Assembly (NCBI GenBank): GCA_026770585.1
Contig: MU646513.1
Coordinates: 111,914-122,734, forward strand
Direction: 5' to 3'
From: Baffinella frigidus
Lineage: Eukaryota > Cryptophyceae > Cryptomonadales > Baffinellaceae
DNA: 10,821 nucleotides
Part shown: one piece after another, positions 1 to 6,100 of the stretch
Position numbering within the stretch: the stretch's first letter is position 1
Layout of the letters: every line of letters begins with the position of its first letter
Translations under genes and position numbers: made by a program
Notes under the pieces: model-generated
The model's database searches: none
What the model saw: the letters and a program-made list of their open reading frames with translations, nothing else
Told to the model about the DNA's origin: nothing

Positions 1-73
1 AAACCCCAAACCCCTAAGCGAGAGAGACCTTCCTCAACTCCACCCAACCCCCCCCCCCCCTCTGCAGGCGCAG

Positions 74-270
74 TGCCCGCAGTGCGAGCGGGGCGCGTTG
101 GGGTATTCATTCCATAGGACCCTACGGTAGGGCATCCCTAGGGACCTATAGTATTCGTTCCGTAGGCCCCTACGGTAGGACTTTCCTAGGGACATATAGT
201 TTTCGTAGGGGGGTGAAGAGAGTGGTGGGGTGATGTGCCACCTGCCGGATGCACTTCTCGCAGGACTTGG
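74..270 (+). pseudogene. Zinc-finger-like exon copy interrupted by an insertion
   Basis: 74-103 (after acceptor GGCGCAG) reads CPQCERGALG; 234-270 reads CATCRMHFSQDLEEG. Together they match the intact exon at 809-904, but about 127 bases of palindromic repeat separate them. The sequence flanking the insertion is duplicated as GTTGGGGT (97-104) and GGTGGGGT (224-231), an 8-base target duplication with one mismatch. Confidence 0.5.
104..223. mobile_element. Palindromic repeat, two units, inserted in an exon copy
   Basis: Two related units start with ATTCATTCCATAGG / ATTCGTTCCGTAGG. Each carries the palindromic core CCTACGGTAGG followed by CCTAGGGAC and a TATAGT tail. The end is a G-rich stretch (GGGGGGTGA). 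Flanked by an imperfect 8-base duplication. The same family is at 1137-1280. Confidence 0.5.
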
Positions 271-426
271 AAGAGGGCCTCGCGGTCCCACGTGAGAGCC
301 AGCTCCGGAAAGTCCTTTCCACGTCCGATTTTTTACTCCGAATTCCGGGTCCGGGTACAAATTTTCAAACAAGAGTTGTATCTGAAATTGCGAGTAATGA
401 CCTGGCGTGGACAGGCGCGTCTGTCG

Positions 427-459
427 TGTCTGCAGTGCGAGCGGGGCGTGGTCGGGTCT
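427..459 (+). pseudogene. Zinc-finger-like exon fragment
   Basis: Reads CLQCERGVVGS, matching the start of the exon at 809. The GCAG acceptor is lost, and the fragment runs into G-rich telomere-like sequence at 459-484. Confidence 0.4.
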
Positions 460-511
460 AGGGCTTGGGGCTTAGGGGTTCGGGCGGAACCTCATCTCTC
501 ACCCCTACTCC

Positions 512-666
512 CGAAATAGGCGCAGTGCCTGGGTTCTGGAGGAGACCCTAACCCCCGATCCCGACATAGGAAAAGTGCCTGCACTGCGCGTGGGGCGCGT
601 TGGGTTCTCGGGCTTGAACCTCGTCTCTCACCCCTGATTCCGAAATAGGCAAAGTGCCTGCAGTCT
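512..666 (+). repeat. Three degenerate acceptor/zinc-finger exon starts
   Basis: Three related units carry (CCGAAATAGG)(C/A)(G/A)(C/A)AG followed by TGCCTG: 512-532, 563-610 and 640-666. The middle one still reads CLHCAWGALG. Each is preceded by a variant of CCTCRTCTCTCACCCCT or ACCCCCGATC. They look like tandem copies of the intron end plus exon start of the zinc-finger-like exon, all shorter than the intact one. Confidence 0.4.
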
Positions 667-808
667 CTCGCCTCTCTGCCAGTCTCTCCATCGCTGTCTC
701 GCGCGCTCTCTCTGCTGCCCTCTCTCACGCCCCCCCCCACACACAACCTCTCTGGAGTTACGATGGACCTCGTGGAGCGCACTTAGGCTAATCCCTCAAC
801 AGGCGCAG

Positions 809-904
809 TGTCTGCAGTGCGAGCGGGGCGCGGTGGGGTCGTGCTCCATCTGCAGAATCCACTTCTCGCAAGACCTGGAAGAGGGCGTCGCTGGCCTCCT
901 CCAG
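809..904 (+). CDS. Zinc-finger-like exon (CxxC-x7-CxxC)
   Basis: Acceptor AGGCGCAG and donor GTGCAC bound exactly 32 codons, phase 0 to 0. The start CLQCERGAVGSCSICR has two Cys pairs in a zinc-ribbon/finger spacing; the end reads HFSQDLEEGVAGLLQ. I do not recognise a named family. It has the same strand and GCAG acceptor type as the HAD exons, so it could be an N-terminal exon of that gene, but no connecting exon was found between 905 and 3033. Several degraded copies lie upstream (74-270, 427-459, 526, 576, 655) and one downstream (1037). Confidence 0.45.
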
Positions 905-919
905 GTGCACTCTATCTAC

Positions 920-1032
920 CTCTGCCTCCCTTTTATTCTGGCTCGTCCTGACGGCTTTCTATTCGCCCTTTTGTACTGATTTTCTGCTCTCAAATTCTTG
1001 GAAGGATGCGCCAGAATAAAACGCGGGCAGAT
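920..1032. mobile_element. Foldback MITE, family with CTCTGCCTGAGTTTTATTC ends, copy 1
   Basis: Left end TCTGCCTCCCTTTTATTCTG GCTCG, right end CGCCAGAATAAAACGCGGGC AGAT, imperfect terminal inverted repeats around a core containing TTTCTATTCGCCC. Non-coding. Related copies at 1759, 7551 and 10578. Confidence 0.55.
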
Positions 1033-1095
1033 ATAGGACTTGGAAGAGGGCCTCTTCCAGGCCTCCTCTAGGTCGCAGGCCTCCTCCAGGTGCCT
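1033..1095 (+). pseudogene. Partial copy of the zinc-finger exon 3' part
   Basis: From 1037 the frame reads DLEEGLFQASS and reaches CTCCTCCAG followed by GTGCCT, like the exon end and donor at 890-910. Its 5' part is replaced by a foldback element ending at about 1032. Confidence 0.35.
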
Positions 1096-1136
1096 CTAGC
1101 AACCCGAAACTGCTTATTTCGAGTCTGAGAGCTTCG

Positions 1137-1280
1137 GGTATTTATTCCATAGGACCCTACTGTAGGACGTCCCTAGGGAACTATAGTTTTCCTAAGGGGG
1201 TGAATAAATGTATTCATTCCATAGGACCCTACGGTAGGACACCCCTAGGGACCTACAGTTTTCCTAGGGGGGTGGATAGA
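1137..1280. repeat. Palindromic repeat, two tandem 72-base units
   Basis: Units at about 1137-1208 and 1209-1280 share ATTCCATAGGACCCTAC, GTAGGAC, CCCTAGGGA and a G-rich GGGGGTG(A/G)ATA end. This is the second locus of the family seen at 104-223, where the first unit is shortened to 48 bases. Confidence 0.55.
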
Positions 1281-1325
1281 TGTCGCAGTTTGCCTCCAGG
1301 GAACGTCTCCTAGCTCTGCCGCAGT

Positions 1326-1414
1326 GAAACTGGGCTCGCCATCAATGTAGTTCTCAGCTGCACATGTCTACCAGATGTGCTGCTCTAAAAGTGTGTTGTG
1401 GCGAGCCCAAGTTT
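1326..1414. repeat. Foldback hairpin element
   Basis: GAAACTGGGCTCGCCA (1326-1341) pairs with TGGCGAGCCCAAGTTT (1399-1414). The interior has a second small stem (GCTGCACATGT / AGATGTGCTGC). It could be a small foldback element or a structured RNA; no gene is visible. Confidence 0.45.
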
Positions 1415-1418
1415 TTTT

Positions 1419-1454
1419 CTTCGTATACGTTGTATACTTGGTGATATATGACTC
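1419..1454 (+). repeat. Dispersed 36-base repeat, copy 1
   Basis: Starts CTTCGTATACGTTG and ends ATATATGACTC. Present in inverted orientation at 7478-7513 with two mismatches. Nothing coding is seen in either copy. Confidence 0.55.
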
Positions 1455-1758
1455 TGGGTAGGTGACTCTCTAGAGCATCGTCTGCTCTCGCGTGTCGCCT
1501 CTGACTCAGGCAGAAGGCGTCGGTTTCCCTAGATCAATCTGGCGTGGTATTGAATCCAGCGTAAGAGTGTTTTACAGAGCGCAATGTGTGAGGTCTCGCG
1601 TCGAGCGCCGCTGGCAGTGAGGATGAAAGTGGACACGACCACCCAACCTCCTCCTATATCCGGTCCTTATCCTCCTGGATAAGTACACCCCTTTTGGTAC
1701 ACGACGGTGGCCTACTTGGTAAGGCGCCGGTCGTACACCCCCGGTGTAGATTTCTGGC
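1455..1758. other. No gene recognised; one imperfect hairpin
   Basis: A hairpin is visible at about 1698-1738 (GGTACACGACGG against CCGGTCGTACACC). GCAG at 1614-1617 is followed by a short open stretch (MKVDTTTQPPP), but nothing supports it as an exon. Confidence 0.3.
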
Positions 1759-1872
1759 GCTCTCTGGCTTCTATTCTCGCTCGTACTTAAAAGTACTTCA
1801 GCGCAGAAATTCAGCGCAAACGGGCGAATAGAAAGCCTTGAGGACGAGCAGGAATAAAACTCAGGCAGAGCT
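1759..1872. mobile_element. Foldback MITE, CTCTGCCTGAG family, copy 2
   Basis: Right end GGAATAAAACTCAGGCAGAG CT is the best-preserved terminus of the family; left end GCTCTCTGGCTTCTATTC is degraded. Core contains AAAAGTACTT and GGGCGAATAGAAAGCC, the reverse complement of the core of copy 1. Confidence 0.55.
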
Positions 1873-1906
1873 GGGATTTCGGTACGTGCGCGAGGGCCCG
1901 TCCACC

Positions 1907-2023
1907 CCGAGGCGGACCAGATCGACGATTTTTTGGAGCTATTTCCTCGGGCGGCACATTCGTTTTCGAAGGTGCCGCCCGAGGAATTGGCGCATGCCCC
2001 AGCCTCGATTTGGTCCGCCTCGG
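1907..2023. mobile_element. Foldback element with nested stems
   Basis: Outer arms 1907-1925 and 2005-2023 match at 18 of 19 positions (CCGAGGCGGACC...). An inner perfect 15-base stem, TTCCTCGGGCGGCAC (1943-1957), pairs with 1972-1986. The shape suggests a 117-base foldback MITE. The arm shares GAGGCGG with other repeats here, including the 16-base minisatellite at 7290. Confidence 0.55.
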
Positions 2024-2107
2024 AGGGGCAGTTGCGGTTCTGGCCGAGTGCGCGTATTATATGACCGGGCAGACTTGGTACCAGAAACATCCTTGGCTGG
2101 TCAACAG

Positions 2108-2175
2108 TCGAGACTCTCGGATGCGACGCGGAAATCTCCGTACGACTTCTTTTGGAGCTCCACCCGGACTTCGTG
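2108..2175 (+). pseudogene. Fragment of the region upstream of HAD motif I
   Basis: After CAACAG the frame reads ETLGCD and AEISVRLLLELHPDFV. LLxLxPDF is what leads into the motif-I strand in the exon at 3034. After PDFV the sequence diverges and never reaches DWDRT. A related fragment at 2341-2384 shares the same downstream AGAGCGTACACG, so both belong to a duplicated unit. Confidence 0.4.
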
Positions 2176-2191
2176 CATAGAGCGTACACGT

Positions 2192-2244
2192 ATTGCATAG
2201 AGCCTGAAATTGTTGTATGTCAACAATTTCAGGCTCTATGCAAT
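2192..2244. repeat. Perfect 24-base inverted repeat with 5-base loop
   Basis: ATTGCATAGAGCCTG... (2192-2215) is exactly complementary to 2221-2244, loop TATGT. A partial third repeat (AATTTCAGGC, 2245-2254) follows, then a 19-base G run at 2256-2274. Confidence 0.8.
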
Positions 2245-2317
2245 AATTTCAGGCAGGGGGGGGGGGGGGGGGGGCGGGTGGATGGGGCGGCGGATGGCTG
2301 GCAGCAACCTCCTCCCT

Positions 2318-2384
2318 GCTCGTCCTCAAGGCTTTCATTTGACGCGGAAATCTCCGCACGCCGGAGCTGCAACCCGACTTCTTG
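2318..2384 (+). pseudogene. MITE fragment joined to a motif-I exon fragment
   Basis: 2318-2338 (GCTCGTCCTCAAGGCTTTCA) resembles the interior end of the CTCTGCCTGAG MITE. 2341-2384 is a copy of the motif-I exon lead (GACGCGGAAATCTCCGCACG, then GAGCTGCAACCCGACTTCTT), matching 2125-2175 and 3011-3057. It ends before DWDRT. Confidence 0.4.
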
Positions 2385-2433
2385 TCTAGAGCGTACACGA
2401 GGTGTATAGAGCGTAACATGATTTCATCCGGAT

Positions 2434-2573
2434 GAGTATTCATAATGAATACGATTTCGGGGATCTCCGATCCGATTCTCGTGCATCTTAAGGCTCTAAA
2501 TGAAGTCTAGATAGACGACTGTCTTATTTATACCCCTTAAGATATACCAAAATCGTATTCATTATGAATACTC
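2434..2573. mobile_element. 140-base foldback element, perfect 24-base terminal repeats
   Basis: Ends GAGTATTCATAATGAATACG (2434-) and the exact complement at 2550-2573. The terminal repeat itself contains the near-palindrome GTATTCATAATGAATAC. A second inner pair (ATCTTAAGG near 2485, CCTTAAGAT near 2535) supports a foldback. No clear target duplication. Non-coding MITE-like element, apparently recent because its arms are identical. Confidence 0.65.
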
Positions 2574-2591
2574 CACGGGATTAGATTGTAT

Positions 2592-2689
2592 CCCTTAAGT
2601 GCCCATAGGGTGAAAATCCACCCTAACTCACCCTAGGCAGGTCCTAGGGCCTTACCGTAGGGCGTATGCGCCTACTGGCCACTTAAGGG
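2592..2689. mobile_element. MITE with CCCTTAAGTG ends, copy 1
   Basis: Ends CCCTTAAGTGCCC and GGCCACTTAAGGG; core CCCTAGGCAGGTCCTAGG and TACCGTAGGG. 98 bases. The same family is at about 2906-2989, 9043-9140 and 9712-9809. It is followed by AGCGCAACATTTGAGGCGG, as is copy 2, so element and exon fragment were duplicated together. Confidence 0.6.
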
Positions 2690-2705
2690 GTGGAGCGCAA
2701 CATTT

Positions 2706-2738
2706 GAGGCGGAGGTCCCCGCACGTAGGAGCTGCAAA
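2706..2738 (+). pseudogene. Short motif-I exon lead fragment
   Basis: GAGGCGGAGGTCCCCGCACG followed by TAGGAGCTGCAA parallels 3011-3045; the rest of the exon is absent and the acceptor CAG is TAG here. Confidence 0.35.
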
Positions 2739-2757
2739 TCCTAGCGCTGCCGCACTC

Positions 2758-2824
2758 AAGTTGACCGACTATTCTCAAGTTGACATGCTGGGTTCGCGGT
2801 AAGAATCCGTCAACGTTGCAGCGG
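2758..2824 (-). repeat. GTTGAC-family repeat, minus orientation
   Basis: Carries GTTGACCGACTATTCTCAAG, TTGACATGC and GGTTCGCGGTA. Copies at 3184-3240 and 3666-3732 (plus), 6578-6640 (minus) and, more distant, 5308-5375. Each has several GTTGAC/GTCAAC words and a TTTGTACCGCAAACC box. Confidence 0.45.
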
Positions 2825-2905
2825 AAAAAGAGCCCGGGCTCGCCAAATTGGTGGCCGCAAATAGACCGAGAAGAGCTGGACTCTTGACACGGAAGTGTCG
2901 CACGC

Positions 2906-2989
2906 GCCCATAGGGTGGATATTCCCATCAACTCACCCTAGGCCGGTCCTAGGGCCCTACCGTAGGGCGCATGATCTTACTGGCCACTT
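2906..2989. mobile_element. MITE with CTTAAGGG end, copy 2 (left end degraded)
   Basis: CGCCCATAGGGTGGA to GGCCACTTAAGGG aligns with 2600-2689; the left terminal repeat is lost (only GGAAGTG upstream). It ends 44 bases before the intact motif-I exon, preceded by the same spacer as copy 1. Confidence 0.5.
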
Positions 2990-3033
2990 AAGGGATAGAG
3001 CGCAACATTTGACGTGGAGGTCCCCGCACGCAG

Positions 3034-3121
3034 GAGCTGCAACCGGACTTCTTGTTCGTGGACTGGGACAGGACACTCTGCGAGACCAAGAGCGGCTGCT
3101 CCCCCGTCCTTGGAAAACACG
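3034..3121 (+). CDS. Exon with HAD motif I (DWDRT)
   Basis: Bounded by acceptor CGCACGCAG and donor GTTACG; 29 codons plus one base (phase 0 to 1). The reading runs from ELQPDFLFVDWDRT to CETKSG and SPVLGKH. The two Asp (codons at 3061 and 3067) and Thr (3073) form DxDxT, preceded by a hydrophobic strand (FLFV) as HAD motif I requires. The following KSG/GKH stretch resembles the start of the HAD squiggle/flap region. The 23 bases before it resemble coding sequence in a copy at 2125-2175, where the frame reads AEISVRLLLELHPDF. Relative to that copy a 7-base deletion lies just before this exon, so either the acceptor arose by the deletion or this copy lost its upstream coding part. Confidence 0.6.
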
Positions 3122-6100
3122 GTTACGTCCCGAAATAATCATTATGTCTCAGATTGTGGCTTGGCGTTGGAGCCATTTCGTACCAAAGTTGACTGATTCG
3201 TACCGCAAACCCCGCATGTCAATTTGAGAATAGTCGGTGGACTGGGGACAGGACACTCTGCGCAACCAAAAGCGGATGATGTCCCCCCGTCCTCGCGCGA
3301 TCCATCGGGAGCGGCCCCTTGAACCACAGCGGGCGGAGCCCAATGCTCTATTTGGGAAGTATGGCAGACCCGGTCCTAGCTTGGGGAAGGCACGGGCTGA
3401 CACCGACAATCCTGTCTATTAAACACGAAATCAACGAAATCGGCAAACACGGTCCGTAGTGCTACAGGGGTAAATAGGATATAACTAAGTGCCCCCCCAC
3501 AGGCCCCTTCACAGGACCCTACAGTAGGCCTATCTCTAGGGTCCAGCGGTGGTCGCACCCGTGCTCGGCAAACACGGTCGCCTCTCGTTTCAACTCCAAA
3601 ACTGACGGGTTTGTCAATTTTGGAGTCATGACTTGGGAAAACACAGTCGCCGCTCGTTTGCACGCCAAAGTTTAGAACACGGGTTTGTACCGCAAACCCG
3701 GCATGTCAACTTGAGAATAGTCTGTCAACCCGAGTGACCCCCTGCGAGACCAAGAGCGGCTGTCCCCACTATAAACTATACACTATACACCATCAACTAT
3801 AAATTATAAACCATGAATCATAAACCCCGTTCTCGGCAAGCACGGTCTTGTCCCGAACTAATCATTATATCTCAGATTTTGGTCTGGCGTTGGAGCCATT
3901 TCGTACTTTTAGGGTCTGTCCTGGGAAAACACGGTCGACTCCGACTCTTTCCCGCGCCACAGTTGACCCTGAACACTGAACCCTAACCCCTCAACTGCGG
4001 GCAGGGCTGAACCCGGAGGTGGCAGCGGCCCTGGCAATGCACCCGCGCAACGCCTGGGTACGCACACAACCCACACCACACACCTCAACCCTGAACCCTA
4101 GACCCCAACACGCCGGAACAGCCTACCTGGAAATCAACGGCTTTGTACGAGACCTTAATTACTTCCAACACGGCCCACAGAGGGCTCTTGGGGGGGGTAT
4201 TCAAAAGTCAATTGTCAAGGGAAAACGGCACTCAAAAGTCGATTTTCACTAGCAAACGGCTCCAAGAACGGGTGAGTAGCTCCAAGAACGGGCCTGAAAT
4301 ACCGCACCTTAGAGCCCTGCGTGGCGTGGCTCCGGAGCCATGTGTGCTCCCCCACCTGTGTCTGCGCCGCCGAGAGAGAGAGAGGCCGTGTGCACTATTC
4401 AGAGTGCATCCCGCCGCACACTCCGTGCATTCTGTCTCGGCGTTGCTTCCGGGCAGACAGCTCGTCCCTGCGGGACAAGTCGAGCACTGCCCTGCCCAGG
4501 TCCCGGTCTTGAAGGATCCTGTCTCGCACGAAGCCAGGATCCGTTGTACACGTTGTCTGTGTGTACGGAGGTGGCCGTACACAAGGGCTGCGCAGGCGGT
4601 TTTCTGGCCCTGGCAATGCACCCGCACACCGCCTGGGTGCGCACTAACGCCTGTCAGAGTTTGCGTTTGGGGGTCACGGTTTACGGTTTAGGGTTTAGAA
4701 GGGTTTGGCGGTTGGCGTGTGGCGGTTGGCGGTTGGGAGTGGTTAGGGTGTGGCCGCTCTCGAGCGAAGAAGAAGGAACTTCTTGAAATGTTTCAAGGAC
4801 TTTCACATCAACCCGCCAGGCCCGGAATCCGGACCTGACTGTCTTATGCAGTTTGCTCGAGAGCGGTCACGCCAGGTCAGAAGTTGATGTTTCATTTTTA
4901 CTACACGATCTTCAAGTAAAGTTGATTCTACCCGGGAAACACGCCAACGTGTTGGGAATGGGAGCTCTTTGCCGCCGCAACAACGTTTTTAAATAAGAAT
5001 GTGTGCCAGGATAATCCATCTATTGCGAAAGAGTGTGTATGAAAATCCCACTTCTACCCTGGCGTGGGTATGCACAGGGCCTTCTCCACACCGCTGCCGC
5101 TCGAGGGCGGGACGCAATTTTACAGGATTTTTTTAAAATTCCTGAATCGTGAGGGAAATGCACTTTCAAAGTCCTTTTAAAATGGAGAAGCCACGACCGG
5201 ATTTCCGGCTCTGGCTTTTGATTTCGTGCCAAAGTCGCTCGGCAGCGGACCCCAACTCGTCAGTAGCCTACCCCTGCTCCAGCCAGGCAAATGGACTGTT
5301 TTCACTCTGAAAGTTGACGGATTTGTACCGCAAGCCGCCCGGGGAAATCAACTTACGAAAGTTGACAGGCAGTTGCAACTGTGCAGTGAAGATTTCCTGT
5401 GGGGACAGATCTCATCCCGCCAGGTATTTGATTTAAATGCTTGGGAGTTCCCCGAATCAACGAAATTTACTACACAATTGGCCAAATCAGTCTTGTCCAG
5501 CCCTGGAGGTGACCAATTGTGTGGTAAATTTCATGTATTCGGGGAACTCGCAACCATTTAAAACAAATGCCTGGCGGGATGAGATCGTGACGCGGCAGAA
5601 GATGAGCAACAAGAGACTCCTACTCAACGGCCTCGACCCCTACTCAACAGAATCGAGTGGTACTCAAAGGCCTCGGACGGTTGCCCAAACTCTCACACGC
5701 ATCGCGTGAACCCCAGAGTCCGCGCGGAGGAATGCACGGTGGCCATACCACCTGGTATCACCAACGGTCCATACAGTGAAGGTGTGCTGTGCGGAGAGAG
5801 CGTGACACGATCGCGACCTTTTTGCAGATCGTGACAGGGCGGAACATCCGCATCACGCGTGGCCACGCCCGGTGACATCAACATACACAAGTTGACGGGC
5901 TGTTGCAACTATGCAGTGACGATTTCCTGTGCGGACAGATCTCATATTTCAACGGTTGTGGTTTAAAACTTCCAGGCAATGAAATTTACTACACAGCATG
6001 ATCGTTATTGGTAATATTAACGTATTCGTGCAGTAATTTTCATTGAATGGACCGTGTTGCAGATCGTGACGCGGCAGAACGTGAGCAACAAAGGTGCCAT

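Noticed and set aside
1-20. True chromosome end
   Set aside because: Only a short degenerate CCCCAAA/CCCCTAA stretch; similar scraps occur throughout the window.
842-911. Minus-strand reading (EALFQVLREV-like) of the zinc-finger exon and its copies
   Set aside because: It is leucine-rich and repeated, but the plus reading has paired cysteines, an exact phase-0 GCAG/GT frame and the same strand as the HAD exons. Kept only as an alternative.
1572-2198. 208-codon minus-strand open frame
   Set aside because: It runs through a MITE (1759-1872) and a foldback element (1907-2023); palindromes keep both strands open. No domain, biased composition.
4143-4691. 182-codon plus-strand open frame
   Set aside because: It passes over the minus-strand Cys-rich fragment and the 4596-4636 exon in another frame; the peptide shows no domain.
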